This document shows positions 1-7,528 of a stretch of DNA of 19,859 nt, piece by piece. Position numbers and translations under genes: made by a program. The notes under the pieces were generated by a model. The model was not told the DNA's origin. It was given only the letters and a program-made list of their open reading frames with translations, and ran no database searches. Where the stretch lies: the NCBI GenBank assembly GCA_035495815.1, contig DATJFH010000378.1, forward strand, positions 1 to 19,859, in the 5' to 3' direction. Every line of letters starts with the position of its first letter. The first letter of the stretch is position 1. Source of the DNA: DATJFH01 sp035495815 (GTDB lineage Bacteria > Acidobacteriota > Terriglobia > Bryobacterales > Bryobacteraceae).

Positions 1-3000
1 CCGATGATGGACTTGTCGGCGAAATACGGTCCGTCACCGGTCATGCGAAAACCGATCACGTTGTCGAGCTGGGATTTGGAGAGCGGCGTGATAGCCGTGT
101 TGGCGAACGACCGTGCGGACCGGTTATAAGTGCCGCGGCCGGAAATGATCGAGAACGGGGAGCCGGATTGCCAGATCAGCAGGCTGCTCAGACTCCAGCC
201 GCTCAGAAGAGCGTTCAGACGCCGTGAGGAGATGCGGTGACCCTTTCCGAGGGGCAGGTCGTAAATCCAGTTGGCCTTGATGGCGTGAGTGAGGTCGAAC
301 GGCGCCCGGGCCCGCTCGACCTTGGCGTTGGCATTGTCGAGGAACGGCTCAAAGCGGGTTTCCGAAGTTCCGGACGCGTCGCTCAGCACTTTGGAGAAAG
401 TGTAGTTGGCCTGGAAGTTCAGCGCTCCGGCCCTCCGCCGCACTTCAACCTGGAAGGAATTGTAGCTGGAGTTGCTGAAGTTGGTGATGGAATCGGCGCC
501 GAGAACGACCGGATTGCGGAAGAACGGGATCGGGGAGTCGAAGCCGTTGACCTGATATTGATAGGCCAGCTCGCCGACCTGTCCCTGCTCCACCAGGCTG
601 CGCAGGAAGCCGTTGGTGAGCCCGCCGCGCGTGAGTCCGAAATCCACCAGCGAGATCTGGTCGAAAATCGGCAGGCGCTGGCTGCCGGGGATGGCGGCAT
701 TGAAGCGCGGATCGAATGTGCCGGTGGCCGCTCTCGCCAGTCTGCCGTTGCTGTAGGCGCGCTTGAACTCGTCCAGGAATCCGTTCTCCTTGATGATGAC
801 CTGGTTATAGTCGAACGCGCGGAACGATTTCACGGCATGGTTGGCGACGTAGCGGAAATCGACAATCGTATCTTTGATCTGATGCTGGATGCCGACCGTC
901 CAGGCTTGTACGTAGGGCGTACGCAGGTTGGGATCCGGTATCCCGAGCGCGCTGGTGGGGTCGATCGCGTAGTTTTCCGATTGCTTCAAGGGCACCTTGA
1001 AGACCGGCTTGACGATCACCGGCCGGTTGACGCTCAGGGTTCCGCTCAGGCCGAAATCGGACGGAGTCGCTTGCAGTCCCTGGTTCGGACTTTCGATATC
1101 GTTCAGCACCGAGGCAATGGTTTCGTCGTTGACGAAATGAACGGTGTAGCCCGCGCGGAGGGCGGTCTTTCCATTGCCGAACACATCCCAGGCAAGTCCC
1201 AGGTTGGGGGCGAAATTGTTTCTGTCGGGCTGATAGAAAGGGCGCCCGACCGACTTCCCGGCGAAATCGAGAGTCGCATCCGAAAGCAGGGTGGAGATGA
1301 GACCGCCCTGATTCAGCCTCGGGATCAGCTCGAGCGAATCGCGCTCGTTCAAAACCGTGAAGTACTCGTACCGAAGCCCCAGGGTGGCGGTCAGGCGCGG
1401 CGAGATCTTCCACGAATCGTGAAAGTATCCGGCATAGTTGTCGAAACTGTAGTTCCGTTTGAAGGGAGCCCCGTCCACAAAGCCCGACGTGCGGCTGGTG
1501 ATATTCAGCGTCTGGGTGTATTCGTCCACCCATCCGGCCAGAGTGGCCAGCAGCGCGTTCGCCGCGTCGAGATCGGCGGCCCCGATACCAGGCAACTGGC
1601 GGGCCAGGAGGGGGTTCTGCCCCTCTCCGGCGCCGAGAATATACGTCGGAATGGTTCCCCCGGAATCGTGAGAAGCGATCCGGATCCGCTGGTGTTGGAA
1701 TCCGAACTGGATGGTATGTCTGCCGCGAATGTAGGTCGCATTGTCAGCGAAGTTGTAGGTATTGGTGTCGCGACCCTGGTCCTGGAACGAATTGACGGGA
1801 TTGCTGAAGCTCAATCCGGCCACCAGGAAGGGCCCGAATTTCTCGGATGTTACGAACTCGCCGGGAGCCAGGTTGAAGCCGCCGCGAACCTCGTTCACCA
1901 GGCGCGCGGAGGGGTTCCACCGCCAGGAGGAAGACAGAAAATGCGAGTGGTTGGTGTTGATCACCTTGGGCGCGACGGAATAGTCATTGGCTGCATCCGG
2001 ACGGTCGACGATGTCGCGGTTCCATAAATAAGAGGTGGAGAACGCGTGTCGCGTCGAGAGGTTGTAGTCGCCGCGGAAAGTGATATTGTCCCGGGTGCGA
2101 TTGTCGCGGGAGGAAAAGGAGTAGCCTGCCGTGTTCCGGAGCAGCGCGGTGCTGCTGTCCCCGGAGCGAAAGTTGTTGATCTTTTCGGGTCCTGGAATCT
2201 GATTGATCAGGTTCTGAACGATGGGGTCGATCTTCTCGCCGGCCGCGGTCAGAACGTTCACCTGCCGCGGCGCGCCGCCGCTGAGATACGTGAAGATGCC
2301 CTGCCGGGCCGTATTGGTGAGGATGGTTCGCTGGGTCCCCACATGCTGCCGGTTCCGGTAGGCTTCGTAATTCGTATAGAAGAACAGCTTGTCCTTGATG
2401 ATGTGGCCGCCGAGAGAACCCCCAAGCTGGTTTTGATTCAGGAAGGCTTTGGGAATGCCGTCCTTGTTATCGAACCAGTTGCCGGCCGCCAGAGCGTTAT
2501 TGCGGTTGTACCAGTAGAGTGCGCCATGGTAGGTGTTGCCGCCGGAAGGCGTGGTGAGCGTTACCTGGGAGGATCCGCCTCCGACAGTGGCGTTGGTGTT
2601 GGAGGTTGAGACGGTGAATTCGGATACCTGGTCCAGGTTGAGCAGGTTCGGTTGATACGTCAGTCCGTTCCCGCGCAGAAAATTGTCCTGGATGTTGATA
2701 CCGTCCAGCGTGACGTTGCTGAACGAAGAGCGCGTGCCGTTGATGACCACCGGGCCATTGCCGCTGCTGACGCCTGCCTGAGTGACAATCAGGGCGACCG
2801 GGTCGCGGTCGAGCATGGGGAGCCGGCGGACCTGCTCATTCGTGACCGTGGTGGCGAGTTCGGAGTTCGACGTCTGCACCGTCTGCACGTCCGCGGTCAC
2901 GTCGATCGACTGCGTCACCGCGGCCAGTTCGAGCTGCACCTTGGGGAGCGAAGTCTCGCGGGCCGGCTCCACCTTCACGCCATGCAGCAGATACCGCAGA

Positions 3001-3254
3001 AAGCCCTTGCCTTCGACCGCCATGTCGTAGGTTTCCGGCCGGACGTTCGTGAAGCTGTAGAAACCTTCGGCGGTGGTTACGGTCGTCAGCACCGGCTTCG
3101 TTCCCCCGGCCAGCAGAAGATTCACGTCCACGCCGGGAATGGCGGCGCCCGAGGAGTCCGTGACCGAGCCGGTGATCCGGCCGGTGACCTGTGCAAAGCA
3201 GGAACCCGCAAACAGAACGAAAAATGCCGGGAAAAAGAGACTACGACCGCCCAT
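1..3254 (-). CDS. TonB-dependent receptor, Oar-like, with N-terminal carboxypeptidase-regulatory domain (3' end beyond window)
   Basis: Probable outer-membrane beta-barrel receptor for TonB-driven uptake of a large substrate, or an Oar-type surface protein. I translated the reverse strand from ATG at 3254 and the frame reads through to position 3 at the points checked (start, about 1445 and the left edge), giving about 1084 residues without a stop; the C-terminus lies outside. Residues 1-21 form a signal peptide (hydrophobic run, then SCFA before QVTG). Residues about 22-105 read as a carboxypeptidase-regulatory-like fold (GRITGSVTDSSGAAIPGVDV). Residues about 130-230 resemble a plug domain, with LPMLDRDP near 143 and NGTRSSFSNVTLDGINI near 171-187. 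The rest alternates aromatic strands and loops, for example YNRNNALAAGNWFDN and LGLRYEYF. GGAGG lies 6 bases before the start. Such receptors are abundant in Acidobacteria; the ligand cannot be inferred. Confidence 0.93.
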   Translation of the reverse strand, partial: MGGRSLFFPAFFVLFAGSCFAQVTGRITGSVTDSSGAAIPGVDVNLLLAGGTKPVLTTVTTAEGFYSFTNVRPETYDMAVEGKGFLRYLLHGVKVEPARETSLPKVQLELAAVTQSIDVTADVQTVQTSNSELATTVTNEQVRRLPMLDRDPVALIVTQAGVSSGNGPVVINGTRSSFSNVTLDGINIQDNFLRGNGLTYQPNLLNLDQVSEFTVSTSNTNATVGGGSSQVTLTTPSGGNTYHGALYWYNRNNALAAGNWFDNKDGIPKAFLNQNQLGGSLGGHIIKDKLFFYTNYEAYRNRQHVGTQRTILTNTARQGIFTYLSGGAPRQVNVLTAAGEKIDPIVQNLINQIPGPEKINNFRSGDSSTALLRNTAGYSFSSRDNRTRDNITFRGDYNLSTRHAFSTSYLWNRDIVDRPDAANDYSVAPKVINTNHSHFLSSSWRWNPSARLVNEVRGGFNLAPGEFVTSEKFGPFLVAGLSFSNPVNSFQDQGRDTNTYNFADNATYIRGRHTIQFGFQHQRIRIASHDSGGTIPTYILGAGEGQNPLLARQLPGIGAADLDAANALLATLAGWVDEYTQTLNITSRTSGFVDGAPFKRNYSFDNYAGYFHDSWKISPRLTATLGLRYEYFTVLNERDSLELIPRLNQGGLISTLLSDATLDFAGKSVGRPFYQPDRNNFAPNLGLAWDVFGNGKTALRAGYTVHFVNDETIASVLNDIESPNQGLQATPSDFGLSGTLSVNRPVIVKPVFKVPLKQSENYAIDPTSALGIPDPNLRTPYVQAWTVGIQHQIKDTIVDFRYVANHAVKSFRAFDYNQVIIKENGFLDEFKRAYSNGRLARAATGTFDPRFNAAIPGSQRLPIFDQISLVDFGLTRGGLTNGFLRSLVEQGQVGELAYQYQVNGFDSPIPFFRNPVVLGADSITNFSNSSYNSFQVEVRRRAGALNFQANYTFSKVLSDASGTSETRFEPFLDNANAKVERARAPFDLTHAIKANWIYDLPLGKGHRISSRRLNALLSGWSLSSLLIWQSGSPFSIISGRGTYNRSARSFANTAITPLSKSQLDNVIGFRMTGDGPYFADKSII

Positions 3255-3281
3255 GTCCAACCTCCAGGGTATGTTCTACCA

Positions 3282-3290
3282 GTTTTAGCA
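3282..3290 (-). promoter_or_regulatory. Candidate extended -10 promoter for the TonB receptor
   Basis: On the minus strand this reads TGCTAAAAC, a TGn plus TAAAAC extended -10. No good -35 hexamer is visible at the expected distance. A start about seven bases downstream would give a leader of roughly 20 bases carrying the GGAGG ribosome site. Placement is sensible but the motif is short, so this is tentative. Confidence 0.3.
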
Positions 3291-3333
3291 CAACAGAAGC
3301 TGACCGGCCGGGCGGTCCGAAGCGCTCAAGTGA

Positions 3334-4293
3334 TCAAACCCACCACGGAGCCGTAGGTTGCTCTTTGATCACGATGGCGTCGAGGAACGCGATCGCTTTG
3401 CGCAAGCCTTCCTCGGGCGAAAGCAGCGTGTCCTCATGCTCGATGGAGAGCACGTAGTCATAGCCGAACATGCGCAGCGTGGAAATGAACTCCTTCCACC
3501 AGATGGCGTCGTGCCCGTAGCCGCAGGTGCGGAAGATCCATCCGCGGTTGGCTTCGTCGGTGTAAAGCTTGGTGTCGAGGACGCCGGTCCTGGGCAGGTT
3601 GCGCTCGTAGATCTGGGTATCCTTGGCGTGGACGTGGAAGATAGCCTCGCCCAGGACGCGAATGGCCGCGATAGGATCGATCCCCTGCCAGAACATATGG
3701 CTGGGGTCGTAATTGCATCCCAGAGCCTTGCCCGCGATGGCGCGCAGCTTCAACAGCGTCTCCGGGCTGTAGGCGACGAAGCCGGGATGCATCTCGATGG
3801 CGATCTTCACGCCGTGGTCTTCGGCGAATTTGGCCCGCTTGGTCCAGTAAGGGGCCACTTTCTTCTCCCATTGCCAGGCCAGCACGTCGAGGTACTCGGG
3901 CGGCCAGGGGCAGGTCACCCAGTTCGGATACTTGGCCTTGTCGCTGTCTCCGGGACAGCCGGAGAAATCGATCACCACCGGCACGCCCAGCTTCTCGGCC
4001 AGCAGAATGGTACGCCGGTTGACGTCCTGATCGTGCTTGGCGTGCCCCGGATCGGGGTGCAGGGGATTGCCGTGACAGCTCAGGGCGCTGATGGAGACGC
4101 CGTTGTCGTCCAGCATCTGCTTGAACTCTTTTCGCGCCGCTTTGTCTTCGAGCAGCGACAGCTTGCAATGCGGGTCGCCGGGGTAGTTGCCGGTCCCCAG
4201 TTCGACCGTGCTGATCCCCAACCCCTTCAATTTCGCAATCACGCCTTCCAGAGGCATTTGCGCCAGTAGCGCCGTAAAAACACCGACTCTCAC
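3334..4293 (-). CDS. Sugar phosphate isomerase/epimerase-like TIM-barrel protein (xylose isomerase-like, AP endonuclease 2 fold)
   Basis: A 319-residue protein of the xylose-isomerase-like TIM-barrel family, which isomerises or epimerises sugars or related polyols using a divalent metal. It opens MRVGVFTALLAQMPLEGVI, the usual first strand, and has TVELGTGNYPG in the next. The metal set expected of the fold is visible: Glu167 (AIEMHPG), Asp196 (NYDPSHM), His222 (HVHAKD) and Glu285 (SIEHED). I chose GTG at 4293 because AGGAG sits just upstream and the protein then begins exactly at strand one; the open frame extends further upstream but with no family-like sequence. There is no signal peptide, so it is cytoplasmic. 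It lies 95 bp downstream of the radical SAM gene on the same strand. The exact sugar cannot be told; inositol- or hydroxypyruvate-type enzymes are alternatives within the family. Confidence 0.92.
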   Translation of the reverse strand: MRVGVFTALLAQMPLEGVIAKLKGLGISTVELGTGNYPGDPHCKLSLLEDKAARKEFKQMLDDNGVSISALSCHGNPLHPDPGHAKHDQDVNRRTILLAEKLGVPVVIDFSGCPGDSDKAKYPNWVTCPWPPEYLDVLAWQWEKKVAPYWTKRAKFAEDHGVKIAIEMHPGFVAYSPETLLKLRAIAGKALGCNYDPSHMFWQGIDPIAAIRVLGEAIFHVHAKDTQIYERNLPRTGVLDTKLYTDEANRGWIFRTCGYGHDAIWWKEFISTLRMFGYDYVLSIEHEDTLLSPEEGLRKAIAFLDAIVIKEQPTAPWWV

Positions 4294-4319
4294 GTGTCTC
4301 TCCTTGCTGTGTTCAAGTT

Positions 4320-4339
4320 CGGCGGCACGGAATCCGCCG
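4320..4339 (-). other. Short GC hairpin in the leader of the isomerase gene
   Basis: CGGCGG and CCGCCG form a perfect 6-bp stem around an 8-base loop, 27 bp upstream of the GTG start. It could influence translation, or it may be chance in GC-rich DNA. No T-tract follows, so it is not a standard terminator of the upstream radical SAM gene. Confidence 0.3.
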
Positions 4340-4357
4340 CACGGGTTGCAACTGATT

Positions 4358-4366
4358 AGAATATCA
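4358..4366 (-). promoter_or_regulatory. Candidate extended -10 promoter for the isomerase gene
   Basis: The minus strand reads TGATATTCT, a TGn plus TATTCT element in an AT-rich pocket of the 95-bp gap. It would start transcription about 58 bases before the GTG and place the CGGCGG/CCGCCG hairpin in the leader. No clear -35 is present, so support is weak. Confidence 0.27.
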
Positions 4367-4388
4367 CCACGGCGAGCCGGATCCGTTT

Positions 4389-5945
4389 TTATCGAACGAT
4401 GTTGAAAGCGGCTTCCGCCGGCTGAAAATCTCCGATTCCGCCCGGCGGGATCTGGAGCTCGGGCATGGGGCGGGTCTTGAAGAGCTTGCGGCATGGGATC
4501 GCCAGCCAGCGGGCCAGCCGGTTGGCGCGGCTGCGGCGGGCGCTGTCGGTGGCGATTCCGGTGGTGGCGTACATTTGCCGGTACAGCTTCGAGATGAACA
4601 GAAAGGCCAGACGCGAGCGTAGGGTCGGAGTACACCGGGAGCGCTTCCAGATGGAGCTCAGGCTGTAGAACCGGTCCCACACGGCCTGGGTCCGGGTCCC
4701 GATTTCTTCGGCGCTCATGGTGGGATGGGGCATGAACATTTTGGGCCGCACTGTGTGGGGGATCAGCCAGTGCCGTGTGAGCGGGACGCCGGCGACGGTA
4801 GGCACATCTTCACCGAATGATTTTTCCCAGCGCTCGAAATCGACGGTGCCGGCGAAGGGCGTGAGCAACACGAACTGGGCGAACGTCAATCCGGCTTTCT
4901 CGGCCAGGTCGCGGGTGGCTTCGAAAGTGTCGGCCCGGTCGGTCGGCAGGCCGAAAATGAACGAGCCGAGAACATGCACGCCGTGTTCGCCGAACGTCCT
5001 CAATTGCCGCACCAGGTTCTCGCCCGAGCAGTTGAAGTCCTTGAAAACCGCTTTCAGCCCTTCGGCGGTTACCGCTTCCACTCCCACCAGCGCGCCCTTG
5101 ATGCGGGCGTTCCGCATCGCATCCAGGAATTTAGGATCTTCGGCCGCCTCCATGGTGATCTGGGTGAAAAAGCACATGTCTTTGGGCAGCAGGGCCAGCC
5201 GTCCCATGAGCTCGAAGCGTTCCTCGCGGATGGCCCGCAGCTCTTCGAGCTTCTGAGGATTATTCTGACGCTCCGCCAGCTCGAGGTCGGTCAGTGAGAC
5301 GGGATAGAAATTGTCGTCGGCCAGGGCAATGAAACGGAACCCCAGGCGCCGCAGCCCGACGATCTCCTCGATGACCCGGTCGGAGGCGCGCTGTCTGGGA
5401 CGCTGGCCGTCGGTGCGCCACACGGAGCAGAACGAGCAGTGCTTGGCGCAGCCGCGGACCGTTTGCACCGACGCCCACATATAGCTGTCGGGCGGAAGCA
5501 GGTCCCAGCGCGCCGACCTGAACTGGTCCGCCTCGACGCGTCCGCCTTCGTAAACTTGCCGCAGAGCTCCGCGCGAGTGATCCAGCAGGGCTTCCCCCCA
5601 GGCGACGTCGCCGTCGCCTTTGACCACGGCATGCGCGCCCCCCAGTTCGGCCGCTTCGTGAGGGTACAGCGTGGCATGGATGCCGCCGAAGATGACGCAG
5701 GCTCCGCGCTCCCGCAGGGCGCGCCCGATCTGGTAGCCGCGCAGGGCGTTGCCGGTGTGAATTCCGATGCCGGCCACGTCGCCTGGGCGCACGGTGGAAA
5801 GATCCAGCCGGGCCAGTGTCTCGTCGCAAATTTCCGGATCGCCGAAGGAGGCGGGAGTTGCGGCTGCCAGGACATAAAGCCAGCGCGGCGTGATGACCGC
5901 GGTCCCGAAGGAGGTGTCGCTCGGATTTACAAGGTGGATTCTCAT
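4389..5945 (-). CDS. B12-binding-domain radical SAM protein, substrate unknown
   Basis: A 518-residue radical S-adenosylmethionine enzyme with an N-terminal cobalamin-binding-like Rossmann domain. Residues about 1-140 include GIGIHTGNALRGYQIGRAL, FGGIHATLYPHEA and KGDGD, the order seen in the B12-binding radical SAM family. The cluster motif C166-AKH-C170-SF-C173 (Cx3Cx2C) binds the [4Fe-4S] centre. Further along, GVEAVTAEGLKAV and GSFIFGLPTD are typical late-barrel segments. The classical DxHxxG cobalamin motif is not apparent, which is common in this class. The C-terminal 120 residues are rich in Arg and Lys (KRSRCTPTLRSRLAF), perhaps for membrane or substrate contact. ATG at 5945 is the chosen start and gives MRIHLVNPSD, a typical N-terminus; the ribosome site is poor. 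It is divergent from the DUF1552 cluster. Family members methylate, rearrange or cyclise lipids, cofactors and peptides; I cannot choose. Confidence 0.9.
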   Translation of the reverse strand: MRIHLVNPSDTSFGTAVITPRWLYVLAAATPASFGDPEICDETLARLDLSTVRPGDVAGIGIHTGNALRGYQIGRALRERGACVIFGGIHATLYPHEAAELGGAHAVVKGDGDVAWGEALLDHSRGALRQVYEGGRVEADQFRSARWDLLPPDSYMWASVQTVRGCAKHCSFCSVWRTDGQRPRQRASDRVIEEIVGLRRLGFRFIALADDNFYPVSLTDLELAERQNNPQKLEELRAIREERFELMGRLALLPKDMCFFTQITMEAAEDPKFLDAMRNARIKGALVGVEAVTAEGLKAVFKDFNCSGENLVRQLRTFGEHGVHVLGSFIFGLPTDRADTFEATRDLAEKAGLTFAQFVLLTPFAGTVDFERWEKSFGEDVPTVAGVPLTRHWLIPHTVRPKMFMPHPTMSAEEIGTRTQAVWDRFYSLSSIWKRSRCTPTLRSRLAFLFISKLYRQMYATTGIATDSARRSRANRLARWLAIPCRKLFKTRPMPELQIPPGGIGDFQPAEAAFNIVR

Positions 5946-6228
5946 CAGTTACCAATCGTTACGTCGCGTTGCGCCCTCGTAGGGTAGGCCGGACTACTCG
6001 AGGACCGCGGATCCAGGTGCGGGGGCCGCTATGCGCTGTCACCACGCACTACCTTCAGCCTTTCACTTACCAACGCAGATTGCCACTAGGCTGCTCCCTA
6101 GTAGCCGGACGGCTAAAGACTGTGTTGGATGAACTTGGAGGTGGATGGGAATCGGCTCCGATCGCCTCGACGCCGGCCTCAATTCCGGAGTCGAGTTGAG
6201 ATACACTCTATCAAGGAGCACACACATC
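5946..6228. other. Divergent intergenic region (283 bp)
   Basis: This region separates the minus-strand radical SAM gene from the plus-strand cluster, so promoters for both should lie here. I see no convincing -35/-10 pair. A perfect inverted repeat ACTAGG-N6-CCTAGT lies at 6085-6102. AAGGAG at 6213-6218 is the ribosome site of the DUF1552 gene. A weak -10-like TACACT lies at 6202-6207. Otherwise nothing recognisable. Confidence 0.6.
6085..6102. other. Inverted repeat ACTAGG-N6-CCTAGT, possible operator
   Basis: A perfect 6-bp dyad with a 6-base spacer (CTGCTC) lies roughly mid-way between two divergent genes. It could be a dimeric repressor site or a small hairpin. The CTAG core is generally rare in bacterial genomes, which makes two copies in 18 bases slightly notable. 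No functional evidence is available. Confidence 0.3.
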
Positions 6229-7527
6229 GTGTCCAACATTGGCCGCCGTTTTTTCCTCAGAGCCGCGGGCGTGAATCTCGCCCTGCCGATCCTCGATTCG
6301 CTGTCGCCGCGCATCCTCGGCTCCGGCTTGGGTATCCGCGCTCTGGCGGCTTCGGCCCCGGCGGTGCGGCCGGTCCGCATGATGTGCATCGGCAATGCGT
6401 TCGGCTTTTACCCGCCGTCGTTCTTCCCTCAGCAGACGGGAAAGGATTACGAGCTGCCGCTGCTGCTGAAGCCGCTGGCGCCGCACCGCGGGGACTTCAC
6501 GATCTTCTCCGGCCTCGATCACGGAGTGAAGGGCGGACACTTCGCGGTGCACTCCTACCTGAGCGGCGTACGGTCCATCGACGCCAAGGGCATGCCGGAA
6601 GGCAACATCAGCATCGACCAGCGGGCGGCCGAGACCATCGGCGGCGCGACACGCTTCCCGTCCATCGCGGTGGGCTCTGAGGACGGACTCCACGGCGGCT
6701 GCATGATGAGCTGGACGCGCAGCGGAACCCGCGTTCCGCCGATCCAGGGGCCGCGGGAGCTGTTCCGCAAGCTGTTCATCGACGACAGCGGCGCGGATCG
6801 GGATCAGATGAAAGACCGCTTCCGGCTGCAGGGCTCGATCCTCGACGCCGTGCGCACGGACGCCAATGCCCTTCAGGGCAAGCTCGACAAAGGCGACCGG
6901 CAGAAGCTCGACGAATACTTTGTCTCGGTCCGGGACGTCGAGAAAGGACTGGAGCTGCGTCGCCGCTGGGCCGACATCCCGAAGCCCAAGCCGGACATGA
7001 AGGAGCCGGTCGACGCGGGCCTGGTCAATGACCTTCCGGTTCTCTACGACCTGATCGCGCTGGCGCTGCAGACCGATTCCACTCGCATCGCCACTTTCGA
7101 GATCGCGGGCGGGTTCGAGGCTTCGGTGCTGGGCGTCCGGAGGGAATACCATGCGCTGTCGCATCACGGGCAGGTGCAGGCAACCATCGATCTGCTGGTG
7201 AAGCTGGAGAAATACCAGGTGGAGCAGTTCGCCCGCTTTCTGGGGAAGCTGAAATCGATCGACGACGGCGGCGCCTCGCTGCTTTCGCGCACCATGGTGC
7301 TGTTCGGAAGCGGCATGGGCAACGGGAACGCCCACACGAATGTGAACCTGCCGATCATCCTGGCCGGCGGCGGATTCAAGCACGGAGAATATCGCGCTTT
7401 CCCGCAGTCCGGACTGGGCCGGGCGCCCCTGAGCAACATGTTCCTCAGCATGCTGCAGCGGTTCGGCCTGGAAATCCCGAAATTCTCGCTCAGTTCGGGG
7501 ACGCTCCGCGGGCTGGAACTGGCGTAG
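6229..7527 (+). CDS. DUF1552 family protein with twin-arginine signal
   Basis: A 432-residue protein of the DUF1552 family, found mainly in Planctomycetes, Acidobacteria and Myxobacteria, with no known biochemical role. It starts VSNIGRRFFLRAAGVNLALP, a twin-arginine-type signal (RRFFLR at 6-11) that predicts export of a folded protein. Family-like segments include MMCIGNAFGFYPPSFF, SGLDHGVKGGHF, REYHALSHHGQ and GSGMGNGNAHTNVNLP, rich in His and Asp and possibly metal-binding (inference). I chose GTG at 6229 over an ATG 28 codons upstream because AAGGAG lies ten bases before it and the protein then begins at the signal sequence. The stop is one base from the start of the DUF1592 gene. These two families are regular neighbours, so the products probably act together outside the cytoplasm. 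Confidence 0.92.
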   Translation: MSNIGRRFFLRAAGVNLALPILDSLSPRILGSGLGIRALAASAPAVRPVRMMCIGNAFGFYPPSFFPQQTGKDYELPLLLKPLAPHRGDFTIFSGLDHGVKGGHFAVHSYLSGVRSIDAKGMPEGNISIDQRAAETIGGATRFPSIAVGSEDGLHGGCMMSWTRSGTRVPPIQGPRELFRKLFIDDSGADRDQMKDRFRLQGSILDAVRTDANALQGKLDKGDRQKLDEYFVSVRDVEKGLELRRRWADIPKPKPDMKEPVDAGLVNDLPVLYDLIALALQTDSTRIATFEIAGGFEASVLGVRREYHALSHHGQVQATIDLLVKLEKYQVEQFARFLGKLKSIDDGGASLLSRTMVLFGSGMGNGNAHTNVNLPIILAGGGFKHGEYRAFPQSGLGRAPLSNMFLSMLQRFGLEIPKFSLSSGTLRGLELA

Positions 7528-7528
7528 C

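Noticed and set aside
237..2027. Long plus-strand open frame of 596 codons
   Set aside because: It lies antisense to the TonB receptor, which has a signal peptide, ribosome site and clear domains. The antisense product is low-complexity Arg/Gly/Val-rich with no family resemblance.
3234..3254. Lipoprotein signal in the TonB receptor (AGSC)
   Set aside because: The residue three before Cys is Ala rather than the usual Leu, and the SCFA before Gln site fits ordinary signal peptidase cleavage. TonB receptors are not normally lipoproteins.
6145..6228. Upstream ATG extension of the DUF1552 gene
   Set aside because: The extra 28 residues have no family resemblance, and the AAGGAG ribosome site and twin-arginine signal point to the GTG at 6229.
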